Under the pieces are notes generated by a model. The model was not told the origin of the DNA. It ran no database searches and worked only from the letters and a program-made list of their open reading frames with translations. Positions 8,595-15,639 of a DNA stretch of 55,116 nucleotides are shown here, one piece after another. The stretch covers positions 1 through 55,116 of the forward strand of contig CAUBWJ010000013.1 in NCBI GenBank assembly GCA_958439725.1, given 5' to 3'. How positions within the stretch are numbered: position 1 is the first letter of the stretch; each line of letters opens with the position of its first letter. The position numbers were made by a program, and so were the translations under genes. The stretch comes from an uncultured Muribaculaceae bacterium (GTDB lineage Bacteria > Bacteroidota > Bacteroidia > Bacteroidales > Muribaculaceae).

Positions 8595-10333
8595 GCGGTC
8601 TCTTCAGCTTTTTCAAACCGCCATACCCGGGTGTTCTGCCGCCCGATGCTCCGGCGTGTATCGAGCACGGGAGTGAAACTGTAGCCCCACGATTCAAAGA
8701 GCGGCCGATTGGCTTCCATGTCCTCGTCGCCGGTGATGAGATAGCCTTCGGCCGGGCGGTCTTTCACAAACCGGGCCACACGGTCGCCCAGATAGAAGTT
8801 CAGTTCGAAATAGTGTACGGGGTCGCCTTTGGCGGTCTCGCCAAGCTGGATGTATTCGTAGAGCACTCCTTTGCCCGGAGGAACCACGGCGGCGATGGCC
8901 GAGGCAACGTCTTTCTGCGATTTGGTGTTGAGCACGGCCGGCTGATATACACCGTCGACCGACACATATATGGCCATAATCATCGCAGCGCTCCAGCCTA
9001 TGGAGTCGAGCGGGCCGCACCGGCGGTCGCCGGCAAAAATCCAGAAGAGCGATGCGGCAGCCGGAATCATCACGAGAATCCACTGCCACCACTTGCCGCA
9101 GGAGGCCACTGCCTGCATCATGGCGAGATTCTGGGCGGCATGACGTCCGTGGCCTACCACCGATTCCGGTATCAGGCCGCATTTCAGTGCCACGAATACC
9201 GCCGGCACCAGAATGGCAAGCACCGATATGAACCAGGCGAATATGTGGGGGATGGAAGCGGTGCGCCGTCCGATATATTTAACGAATCTGACCGTCAGAT
9301 AGGCCACAAACGGATACATAGGCATAAGATAAACGCTGCGCTTGCTCTGCGGAATGCAGTAGAACACGAAAATCACCACCGAAACCACGGCGGCAAGTCG
9401 GAGGAGCGACCGGTTGCCGGTGTCGCTGAAGCTCAGGGAGTCGACGCGGCCCGGAACTCCTTTGTTTTTCGCGCGGCGAATCAGACCTACGAAACACATT
9501 ACCACAAGCAGCGTCCACGGGAGCATGCCCACGGTAAGCGTCATGATGTTGTAAGGCCACGAATGCACACACGAGTCATAATCCATGCTGCTTGTCATGC
9601 GGCCGAAGTTTTCCTCTATCACAAGATCTAAGAATTCCTTTCCGCCCTGCTGATAGGCCGCCCAATACCACAGCAGCGGCAGTATGAGCGACAGAACTCC
9701 TGAAAGAGCTATTTTCCAGAACGCCTTGAAGAAATTCACTCGCTGCATGAGCAGGAAAATACCTACGGCGAGACACGGAACCACCATTCCAACGGGGCCT
9801 TTGGTGAGGGTGGCGAGGCTCATCATCAGCGTAGCGCTCCAGGATATGCCGTTCATTCCTTTCTTCCACCAGTCGTAGAAGCAGTATATCGCATTTACCG
9901 TAAGCATGGTGAGCACCATGTCAACGCGACAGTTGAGTCCCGCGCGATGAATCTCGAATGCAGTGAGAAGCACGAGTGCCGTACAGAGGCCTTCGCTTAT
10001 ACCGCGCCGGCGAGCTACGAAATAAAAGGTCCATACCGTCATTATTATCAGTGCCAGAGCCGACGGCAGGCGCGAGGTATATTCCGTGACATGGCCTCCG
10101 AAAAGCCACGAAGCGGCGGCAATCAGCCAGTGGAAGAACGGGGGCTTATAGGGAATCTCGCCGCCGGTGTTGGTGGGCAGAATCCAGTTGCCGCTCTCGA
10201 GCATCGAATAGGCCACTAAGGCCTCGCGGGGCTCACCTTTGGTATGGAAATCGGAAAGTCCGAGAAACGGCAGCAGCGTGGCCATGCACACTATCAGTAG
10301 CAGCCAGAAAACTTGTTGGCGGGAAAGACTCAT
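8570..10333 (-). CDS. ArnT-like GT39 glycosyltransferase (integral membrane)
   Basis: A 587-residue polytopic protein of the PMT/ArnT family, which takes a sugar from a polyprenyl-phosphate donor on the periplasmic side of the inner membrane. The first periplasmic loop has the acidic catalytic-region motif FHTKGEPREALVAYSMLESG (about 29-48), corresponding to the DE-containing loop of ArnT, followed by IPYKPPFFHWL. About ten to twelve hydrophobic helices follow, then a soluble C-terminal domain from about residue 450. ArnT itself adds 4-amino-4-deoxyarabinose to lipid A; here the acceptor is unproven. The convergent deacetylase and GT2 genes supply the other two steps expected of such a pathway. 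A long leader containing a repeat precedes it. Confidence 0.87.
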   Translation of the reverse strand: MSLSRQQVFWLLLIVCMATLLPFLGLSDFHTKGEPREALVAYSMLESGNWILPTNTGGEIPYKPPFFHWLIAAASWLFGGHVTEYTSRLPSALALIIMTVWTFYFVARRRGISEGLCTALVLLTAFEIHRAGLNCRVDMVLTMLTVNAIYCFYDWWKKGMNGISWSATLMMSLATLTKGPVGMVVPCLAVGIFLLMQRVNFFKAFWKIALSGVLSLILPLLWYWAAYQQGGKEFLDLVIEENFGRMTSSMDYDSCVHSWPYNIMTLTVGMLPWTLLVVMCFVGLIRRAKNKGVPGRVDSLSFSDTGNRSLLRLAAVVSVVIFVFYCIPQSKRSVYLMPMYPFVAYLTVRFVKYIGRRTASIPHIFAWFISVLAILVPAVFVALKCGLIPESVVGHGRHAAQNLAMMQAVASCGKWWQWILVMIPAAASLFWIFAGDRRCGPLDSIGWSAAMIMAIYVSVDGVYQPAVLNTKSQKDVASAIAAVVPPGKGVLYEYIQLGETAKGDPVHYFELNFYLGDRVARFVKDRPAEGYLITGDEDMEANRPLFESWGYSFTPVLDTRRSIGRQNTRVWRFEKAEETAQISSSEP

Positions 10334-10360
10334 ATCTTTTTAATTCAACTGTGATACTTG

Positions 10361-10493
10361 GAAGGTGTTGCAGAACTCAAAATTTCGTTCAATTTGCGTG
10401 GATGCACACTCGGGCACGCGCCGATAATTGAATATCCTGTGATCGGTTGCTCCCGGGAGCAGCTCTACTTTTTGGAGGTCTTGCAACGCCTTC
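10361..10493. repeat. 133-bp element with terminal inverted repeats (MITE-like), containing double-hairpin copy 2
   Basis: The ends GAAGGTGTTGCA (10361-10372) and TTGCAACGCCTTC (10481-10493) are inverted repeats with one mismatch. Inside, on the minus strand, is the double-hairpin unit seen at 294 and 41591: the bases at 10463-10446 read GCTGCTCCCGGGAGCAAC, and 10437-10400 contains ATTATCGGCG and ends GTGCATCC. A related pair of ends without this core lies at 11141-11198. There is no coding capacity. It falls in the predicted 5' leader of the ArnT-like gene. The 10334-10666 interval otherwise holds only that gene's promoter and the tRNA promoter. Confidence 0.75.
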
Positions 10494-10506
10494 GGATGGT
10501 TTTGTG

Positions 10507-10540
10507 CAAAGATAGTCAATTTGTTTCGATTTGATTCAAA
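10507..10540 (-). promoter_or_regulatory. Promoter of the ArnT-like gene
   Basis: Minus strand TTTG (10540-10537), a 22-base spacer and TATCTTTG (10514-10507). Transcription would begin near 10500 and give a leader of about 165 bases that includes the whole inverted-repeat element. Confidence 0.65.
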
Positions 10541-10614
10541 CCGTTTTGCCTAATATGGAAATAGGGTGGAAAAGAAAATATACTGTGAAAAAATGTGAAA
10601 ATATTTGGCGATGT

Positions 10615-10646
10615 CTTGCACGTATCAGAAAATAACCATACCTTTG
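10615..10646 (+). promoter_or_regulatory. Promoter of tRNA-Pro
   Basis: CTTG (10615-10618), a 20-base spacer and a perfect -7 box TACCTTTG (10639-10646), ending 20 bases before the first base of the tRNA. Confidence 0.75.
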
Positions 10647-10666
10647 CATCGCTTTTGAAAACAACT

Positions 10667-10740
10667 CGGGGTGTAGCTCAGTTGGTTAGAGTACGCGTCT
10701 GGGGGGCGTGAGGTCGCTAGTTCGAGTCTAGTCACCCCGA
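10667..10740 (+). tRNA. tRNA-Pro (anticodon GGG)
   Basis: 74-base cloverleaf: acceptor CGGGGTG pairs with CACCCCG, discriminator A. The D arm is GCTC/GAGT, the anticodon stem CGCGT/GCGTG encloses loop CTGGGGG with GGG at 10701-10703, and the T arm has the TTCGAGT loop. C1-G72 with A73 is typical of proline tRNAs. CCA is not encoded. It is followed within 13 bases by a terminator, so it is transcribed alone. Confidence 0.95.
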
Positions 10741-10752
10741 CAAAGCAAAAGC

Positions 10753-10794
10753 AAGTGAGTGCAGCTTTTTGAGTTGCACTCACTTTTCTTTTTA
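10753..10794 (+). terminator. Terminator of tRNA-Pro
   Basis: An 11-bp perfect stem, AAGTGAGTGCA (10753-10763) with TGCACTCACTT (10775-10785), then TTCTTTTTAT. Confidence 0.88.
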
Positions 10795-10860
10795 TCCGGA
10801 ACAGAATCGGAACAGCGCTGATACTTTTTCAAAGTATATTGTAATAGGCGAAGAGCGCCG

Positions 10861-11048
10861 GAGGTGCGAATTATTTACAACCGGTTGCGTCAGCTGCCGG
10901 GAAAAGAGGCCAATAGATTTCTTCGAGGCAAGCTGCGGAGCATGCGCACACTGCGTCATCGCCATTCCCAGGCTCGCCGCAGGAGGGACCGACAGCGTTT
11001 CCCCCGCAGCTGACGCAGCGGGTTTTACAAAGCCCCGCGGCTCCGCCG
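10861..11048. repeat. Inverted pair of degenerate copies of the 69-bp repeat
   Basis: 10861-10901 read on the minus strand contains CAGCTGACGCA, CGGTTGTAAATAAT and CGCACCTCCGGCGC, a diverged version of the tandem unit at 1-196. 10999-11048 carries another version on the plus strand (CCGCAGCTGACGCAGCGGG, then GCTCCGCCGCTCCG). They face each other, so TGCGTCAGCTGC with flanking G and A runs at 10886-10904 can pair with 10998-11017. About 95 bases of unrecognised sequence lie between. No gene was found in 10795-11259. Confidence 0.65.
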
Positions 11049-11140
11049 CTCCGAGTTGGCTTACCTGATACATGTATTGCCGATTTTAACAACTATTATT
11101 CTTACATTGACCCCTCTATGTATTGATTCAAATGTAGGAA

Positions 11141-11198
11141 GGTGTTGCAAAAACCAAATTACCGTCCAAATTGGAGGGAATTTGATTTTTGCAACACC
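11141..11198. repeat. 58-bp near-perfect inverted repeat
   Basis: GGTGTTGCAAAAA (11141-11153) pairs with TTTTTGCAACACC (11186-11198) for 13 bp, then one mismatch and six more pairs (CAAATT with AATTTG), around an 18-base centre. The outer GGAAGGTGTTGCA also begins the 10361-10493 element, so this may be an internally deleted form of it. It lies about 60 bases beyond the stop of the small membrane protein gene and could also terminate that minus-strand operon. Confidence 0.75.
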
Positions 11199-11259
11199 CA
11201 CTGCGTGCTTCCGGCTCCGAGGCGGTGAGGAGGGTATGTCGGAGTTGGTCACGGATCGG

Positions 11260-11589
11260 TCAGACGCGGCGGAGGAGGGGAATGGTTAGGTAGAGGGTGG
11301 CGAAAAGGGCTGTGGCGGCAGCCAATAGAAGCATCCAGGGGCTGAATTCGGCTACGTCGGGAAGAGCCATCATGGAGCGGAATTCTCTGGCGATAATGGT
11401 AGCGCAGGCTGTAATGACTATAAGGAAAGCTAAAATCTCCGGCATAGAAAGCAGCCGGCGACTGCGTGAGGGAAGACGGTTCATGGTTTTCCGTACAAAC
11501 CATTTATCTTCAGGCACGGGTGCTGATTCGCCGCGGAGCATTGCGCCGATGCGGCTGTCGAGATCGGTAGTTTCGTTGTTTTTTTTCAT
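11260..11589 (-). CDS. Small two-helix membrane protein, possible anti-sigma factor
   Basis: A 109-residue protein of unrecognised family. Residues 1-45 are hydrophilic and cytoplasmic in the likely topology (MKKNNETTDLDSRIGAMLRG then VPEDKWFVRKTMNRLPSR). Two membrane helices follow (about 47-67 and 82-104), ending in RRV. It begins two bases after the ECF sigma stop, so the two are translated together. Position, size and the soluble N-terminal segment before a membrane anchor suggest an anti-sigma factor, but no zinc-binding HxxxCxxC motif is present and the assignment is inference. Confidence 0.75.
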   Translation of the reverse strand: MKKNNETTDLDSRIGAMLRGESAPVPEDKWFVRKTMNRLPSRSRRLLSMPEILAFLIVITACATIIAREFRSMMALPDVAEFSPWMLLLAAATALFATLYLTIPLLRRV

Positions 11590-11591
11590 AA

Positions 11592-12134
11592 TCAGTATCG
11601 GTATTTTTCAAGTAAAGATGCCAGGCGTGCGCGCGCACGGTGAAGATGTGATTTCACCGTGCTTTGCGGCATGCCGGTGACGGTTGATATGCGGGCTATT
11701 GAGAATTCTTCAAAATAAAAAAGCTGTATGATGGCACGTTGCGTGTCGGTAAGCGACATGATTGCCTCATGGAGATTGGCATCGGTTATGGCCGGTTCGT
11801 CGGTCTCGTCGGCGGGTTCGTCCAACAGGTTCAATGCGTTGACCGATTCCAGATTCCGCACGCGGCGGGTGTGCGACACAAACTCGTTGTAGGCGATGCG
11901 GAAAAGCCAGGTGTGAAAGCGTGTGATGCCTTCGAGAGAGCGAACCGAGAGGTAAGCCTTGATAAACGTCTCCTGTGCGAGATCGTCAACGAGCGCCACG
12001 TCGCCTTTGGTCAGACTGAGCAGAAACCGGCGCAGATTGTCGGAATATGCCTCGACCAGTTCGCCGAATGCGTGGCGGTCGTCGGCCGCCACACAACGGG
12101 TTATAAGACTTATTTCCTGCAGACGTGTGAGCAT
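11592..12134 (-). CDS. ECF-type RNA polymerase sigma factor (operon with DUF6249 protein)
   Basis: About 180 residues from the ATG at 12134; a TTG seven codons upstream would overlap the preceding gene by four bases and is less likely. Region 2 shows FGELVEAYSDNLRRFLLSL and DDLAQETFIKAYLSVRSLEG with FHTWLFRIAYNEFVSHTRR; region 4 shows LTDTQRAIIQLFYFEEFSIARISTVTGMPQSTVKSHLHRARARL, a helix-turn-helix for the -35 element. The region 2-4 linker is acidic. It sits between a DUF6249-type lipoprotein upstream and a small membrane protein downstream, a likely regulated membrane-signalling unit. Confidence 0.92.
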   Translation of the reverse strand: MLTRLQEISLITRCVAADDRHAFGELVEAYSDNLRRFLLSLTKGDVALVDDLAQETFIKAYLSVRSLEGITRFHTWLFRIAYNEFVSHTRRVRNLESVNALNLLDEPADETDEPAITDANLHEAIMSLTDTQRAIIQLFYFEEFSIARISTVTGMPQSTVKSHLHRARARLASLLEKYRY

Positions 12135-12151
12135 CGTTGTCGGGGGGGCTA

Positions 12152-12994
12152 TCAACCTTTTCTACAGTAAAAGTAGGTGAAGAGCTTGGCGGCTCCAAGT
12201 ATCACGAGAGTGCCTCCGCAGAGAAAGCCGGGAGGGATAGAACCCATGGAAGCAAAGAAAATGAATGTGAGGACACCGAAGCCAACCAGCAGCAGGCCGT
12301 TGCGCAAAGTCTGATAGGAGGTGGGATTCGACACATTGTTGATGCTTTTCGCGGCATCGCGGATTGTGGACGACAGGTTGGGTGAGGCAGTTGCATAGTG
12401 CGGCGGCGGAGTCGTAGAGGGTTCGCCGTTGTTGTCTGTCGGTGCATTGGTATGGTCGGCCGTGCGGGGTTTCACCTCAGATATCTGGTTGATGGTAATG
12501 GAAGGTGAGCTGGGAACTCCGGTGTAGAATGATTCGGGCAGCTGATAGCCTTCGCTGATAGCATGATTTATCGACTTATTGCGTCCGTGCTGACGGCGGA
12601 AAATCACTACGAATACACCGATGAGAATCAGCAGTATAGAGCCTGCAACAAGTATTATGACCATAATGACGCTTGAGATTTCCAGGGCGCGCGACGAAAT
12701 TTTGTTGGGGTATGCCGGGGACTGTATGTCGACATATACAGTGCGAATGCTGGATGCCTTGAGTGTGGTGTCGGACGGGGCGATTAGGGTATCACCTGCA
12801 TTTGTCACTACAATGGTGGAACCGTTATCGATGCCCGGAGTATTCACTGCTTTGGCGACCGATTGACGTACTTCGCGTTCAAACTGCTGTTTTTCCCAGC
12901 CGGTGGGCTCGATGTCGGCAAGATCTCTGACGCTGCATCCTGCGGCAATTGCGGCCAGCATTACCGCAACCATTAAATTGAAGATTTTTCTCAT
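12152..12994 (-). CDS. Membrane lipoprotein with DUF6249-like region
   Basis: The ATG at 12994 gives a 280-residue protein with a lipoprotein signal (MRKIFNLMVAVMLAAIAAGC, lipobox AAGC). A longer frame upstream runs through the promoter and is rejected. A polar segment of about 80 residues follows, then a helix near residues 105-132 (VIMVIILVAGSILLILIGVF) and the stretch FRRQHGRNKSINHAISEGYQLPES, which resembles DUF6249 proteins of Bacteroidetes. A Pro/Thr-rich linker and two C-terminal hydrophobic segments (about 225-275) complete it. It is first in an operon with an ECF sigma factor. Function unknown; a membrane sensor is a guess. Confidence 0.75.
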   Translation of the reverse strand: MRKIFNLMVAVMLAAIAAGCSVRDLADIEPTGWEKQQFEREVRQSVAKAVNTPGIDNGSTIVVTNAGDTLIAPSDTTLKASSIRTVYVDIQSPAYPNKISSRALEISSVIMVIILVAGSILLILIGVFVVIFRRQHGRNKSINHAISEGYQLPESFYTGVPSSPSITINQISEVKPRTADHTNAPTDNNGEPSTTPPPHYATASPNLSSTIRDAAKSINNVSNPTSYQTLRNGLLLVGFGVLTFIFFASMGSIPPGFLCGGTLVILGAAKLFTYFYCRKG

Positions 12995-13102
12995 GTGAAA
13001 CGTATTTATTTTTATTGAAATTTCCGTGATGAAAAGCCTGTATCGAAATAGCGCCCGGCATAGCAACCGTAGCTTTATTAAGTCGGCTTCGCTTTTATGA
13101 CG

Positions 13103-13110
13103 CAAAAATA
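13103..13110 (-). promoter_or_regulatory. -7 promoter box before the DUF6249-ECF operon
   Basis: Minus strand TATTTTTG (13110-13103) matches TAnnTTTG. No convincing TTTG is found 19-21 bases upstream. The leader to 12994 would be about 100 bases. Confidence 0.5.
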
Positions 13111-13147
13111 CCACGCAGGTTGCACATCCCGAGGAAAAAAATCTCAC

Positions 13148-13195
13148 TTGTTTAAAAAACAAAGCAAGAGCGGGGCCGGGGGGCGCCGCTCTTGC
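13148..13195 (-). terminator. Terminator of tpx
   Basis: A 10-bp perfect stem GCAAGAGCGG (13164-13173) with CCGCTCTTGC (13186-13195). On the minus strand it is followed by TTTGTTTTTTAAAC. It lies 25 bases beyond the tpx stop. Confidence 0.85.
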
Positions 13196-13220
13196 TGCCT
13201 ACTGGGTGTAGGGGAAGGGA

Positions 13221-13724
13221 TTATTCTTTTATTGCGGAGATTGCTGCGGAGTAGTCGGGTTCGTCAGTGATTTCATGGACGAGTTCGCGGTATTTCACAC
13301 GGCCGTCGGGACCAATCACCACCACGGCGCGTGCAAGCAGTCCGGCCAGCGGGCCGTCGCAGAGCTGCACGCCGTATTCCTGCCCGAAAAGCGGGGAACG
13401 GAAGGCGGAGCCCACGGTTACGTTTTCAATGGCGTTGGCGGTGCAGAAACGTCCCATGGCAAAAGGAAGATCCATCGAGGCGCATACCACGGCGGTGTCT
13501 TTGAGCGAGGCCGCTTCCTCGTTGAATTTCCTTACGCTGCGGGCGCATACCTCGGTGTCGAGGCTCGGGAAAATGTTAAGTACCACTGTCTTGCCTTCGT
13601 AATCGGCGCTTTTTACAGGCGAAAGGTCGGCTCCGGCAAGATTGAACGACGGAGCTTTTGAGCCTACGGCAGGCATCTGTCCGAAAGTGTGGCAGGCCGT
13701 GCCTTTGAAATATACTGTATCCAT
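13221..13724 (-). CDS. tpx: Thiol peroxidase (atypical 2-Cys peroxiredoxin)
   Basis: Reduces hydrogen peroxide and alkyl hydroperoxides using thioredoxin. The 167-residue length and layout match Tpx: peroxidatic cysteine C60 in NIFPSLDTEVCARS (family form PSxDTxVC), resolving cysteine C94 in GRFC, and SMDLPFAMGRFC. There is no signal peptide, so it is cytoplasmic. It follows the thioredoxin-fold gene by 22 bases on the same strand and may be read from that gene's promoter; no separate promoter is clear in the gap. Confidence 0.95.
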   Translation of the reverse strand: MDTVYFKGTACHTFGQMPAVGSKAPSFNLAGADLSPVKSADYEGKTVVLNIFPSLDTEVCARSVRKFNEEAASLKDTAVVCASMDLPFAMGRFCTANAIENVTVGSAFRSPLFGQEYGVQLCDGPLAGLLARAVVVIGPDGRVKYRELVHEITDEPDYSAAISAIKE

Positions 13725-13746
13725 AAATGTAGCTGAAAGTTGCTTG

Positions 13747-14937
13747 TTAGAGGTTGTCGGTAATAGAATCGATATACTCTATAACATCTGAAGCAAGCCG
13801 ATTGTTGCGGCCCGGCAGAACCTTTGTCACTTTCCCGGCGGTATCGCATACGATTACCGTCGGCAGCTCCCGCGCTCCGAGGTCGCGGGCAACGCCACGG
13901 GCGCTCATAAGCAGGTGTTCGCCCGGACGCATGTCGGGCGCGAGCGCCTCTATGCGGTCCACATCGTTGCCCGTGAAGGCAAGTATCAGGTCGGCTCCCG
14001 GTTTCAGTGATGCCACGGCTTTGCGGAGGTTCTCTACGGTGGCGGCTTCAGTCGTGCCTTCGTCGATTATAGCCAGAAGGGTAGGGCGCCGGAAAGGGTC
14101 GCCTTCCGCGCGTGTGTAGCGTTCGCCGGTGGTAGTAGGCAATGAGAATCCGGGAAGAGGCTGACCGGAGAGATGGCTCACATTCATTCTGGAGCTGCGC
14201 AGGCGCGTAAACGGCTCGGGAAACATGGCGGCGAGAGTCTGTTCGTTGATTTCGCCGCAATCGTGGGTGGGGCAGCCGGAGTAGGCCACTGAGATAATCT
14301 GCTCGCTCGGCGCGCCCGGATTGTTGACAATTTCCAGAAATACGGGCAGCGACGTGGTCGGGTCGGTGATATAATTGAGGGTGCGCCCTGTGAGACCGTT
14401 GTGGGTATAAGTCGCTCTTACGGACTGCAGATGGCGTCTGCCTATGATAGTATCGGGATTGAAACTGAGGGTATAATCGGGATCACCGGCCATTTTACGG
14501 AGCTCAGCGCCTATGAAGGCCGGGAGGAGGTAGGCGTATTGGGCGGTCTGCTGCATTCCGGCCGATGGATTGGAAGGGCGGAACACGGTGGTGTCTTCCG
14601 CGGCATGGAATTCCGTAAGCTTGCGTCCTGAGAATCTGAAAAGGTTGCCGTGATAATAGGCCGCGAAACCGCCGGAACGGCCGTTTTCGGAATCGCGCCA
14701 GCGGATGATGTAGCTGCAAGGCGCAAGGGTGTCGCCGTCGGTCCGGCGCTGGGCGAGATTCACGTCACAGCCCACGTCGGTCGACATTGCCTCCATGGTC
14801 ATCGAGAAGCGTGCCGAATCGGTGTATGCGTCGGTCGAAGAGAGTCGGTCGGCAATATGGCCGATGCGCGGGTCAATATCGGTGGCTATGGCTGTCGAGG
14901 CGGCAAACAGGATGGAGATGGCAACAAGATATTTCAT
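13747..14937 (-). CDS. Exported thioredoxin-fold protein lacking a CxxC motif
   Basis: The ATG at 14937 gives 396 residues starting MKYLVAISILFAASTAIA, a cleavable signal peptide; the 20-codon upstream extension contains the promoter. Residues about 25-255 are a domain with the feel of outer-membrane lipoprotein-sorting or DUF2092-like folds (a guess). From about residue 265 (LSGQPLPGFSLPTTTGERYTR) a thioredoxin/TlpA-like domain follows. Where TlpA proteins have WCxxC this one reads TLLAIIDEGTTEAATV, so it cannot act as a dithiol oxidoreductase. The cis-proline region is visible as ELPTVIVCD. Upstream of tpx, which suggests a redox context. Confidence 0.75.
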   Translation of the reverse strand: MKYLVAISILFAASTAIATDIDPRIGHIADRLSSTDAYTDSARFSMTMEAMSTDVGCDVNLAQRRTDGDTLAPCSYIIRWRDSENGRSGGFAAYYHGNLFRFSGRKLTEFHAAEDTTVFRPSNPSAGMQQTAQYAYLLPAFIGAELRKMAGDPDYTLSFNPDTIIGRRHLQSVRATYTHNGLTGRTLNYITDPTTSLPVFLEIVNNPGAPSEQIISVAYSGCPTHDCGEINEQTLAAMFPEPFTRLRSSRMNVSHLSGQPLPGFSLPTTTGERYTRAEGDPFRRPTLLAIIDEGTTEAATVENLRKAVASLKPGADLILAFTGNDVDRIEALAPDMRPGEHLLMSARGVARDLGARELPTVIVCDTAGKVTKVLPGRNNRLASDVIEYIDSITDNL

Positions 14938-14967
14938 AATAATAAGCCTGAGATGAATCCGGGTATG

Positions 14968-14997
14968 CAAAGATACCTGTTGAAATTTTAAACGCAA
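14968..14997 (-). promoter_or_regulatory. Promoter of the thioredoxin-fold/tpx unit
   Basis: Minus strand TTG (14997-14995), a 19-base spacer and TATCTTTG (14975-14968), about 30 bases before the ATG at 14937. Confidence 0.65.
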
Positions 14998-15078
14998 TGC
15001 CGATTAAAAAGTTTTGTCCCCGTTTGAGAAACAATTAGGGAGTGAAAACCGGATTTTTGTAAAAAAATAGGGGCGGAG

Positions 15079-15105
15079 TGTAACAAACGCGGGGTTGCTT
15101 CCGTC
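15079..15105 (+). promoter_or_regulatory. Candidate ECF-sigma promoter (autoregulation)
   Basis: TGTAAC (15079-15084), a 17-base spacer and CGTC (15102-15105) have the form of ECF promoters (AAC in -35, CGT in -10), about 36 bases before the sigma gene. No TAnnTTTG box is seen there. Autoregulation is inferred from the pattern only. Confidence 0.45.
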
Positions 15106-15141
15106 AGATAGATGTAACCCGACAGAAAACAGACGGAAAAA

Positions 15142-15639
15142 ATGACCATTACAGAACAGTTTTTCAGGAACGAGATTATGCCATGCCACAAGGCGATGTA
15201 TCGCCTGGCATACATGATTCTTGAAAACGAAGACGATGCTTCCGATGCAGTTCAGATGGCCATGACCCGTATCTGGGAACACCGTGATTCGATGCCGGAA
15301 ATCGGCAATCCGAGGGCTTATTGCATTTCGGCGGCACGCTATGCGGCCATAGATATTGCCCGCAGCCGCAAACCGTCCGACCGGCTTTCCGAAGCCGACA
15401 CTCTGGCAGCCTCCGATTCCATAGACGAACGACTGGAAAAAGGCCAGGAACTCAGCACTGTGAAACGGATAATGCGGCAGCTCCCTGAAAATCAGCAGCG
15501 CGTGCTCAGTCTCAGCGCATTCTCCGAATGCTCAAACACTGAGATAGCACGGATTACGGGTCTCTCGGATGCCAACGTACGGACTCTGTTGAGCCGGGCA
15601 CGCACAAAACTCAAACTCCTCTATTCCCAACAGAAATGA
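15142..15639 (+). CDS. ECF-type RNA polymerase sigma factor (operon with DUF4252 proteins)
   Basis: 165 residues. Region 2: MYRLAYMILENEDDASDAVQMAMTRIWEHRDSM then NPRAYCISAARYAAIDIARSR. Region 4: MRQLPENQQRVLSLSAFSECSNTEIARITGLSDANVRTLLSRARTKL with a clear helix-turn-helix. It is the first gene of a four-gene operon in which every junction overlaps (ATGA to the next gene), so the ratio of sigma to its membrane partner is probably fixed by translational coupling. Such sigma factors act at envelope-stress promoters; the target here is unknown except for the possible site upstream. Confidence 0.92.
   Translation: MTITEQFFRNEIMPCHKAMYRLAYMILENEDDASDAVQMAMTRIWEHRDSMPEIGNPRAYCISAARYAAIDIARSRKPSDRLSEADTLAASDSIDERLEKGQELSTVKRIMRQLPENQQRVLSLSAFSECSNTEIARITGLSDANVRTLLSRARTKLKLLYSQQK

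Noticed and set aside
8426..9631. 401-codon plus-strand frame opposite the ArnT-like gene
   Set aside because: Shadow of the GT39 gene and overlaps the GT2 gene; no start context or recognisable domain.
12152..13162. Longer start for the DUF6249-like lipoprotein
   Set aside because: The extra 56 codons contain the promoter box and would destroy the signal peptide.
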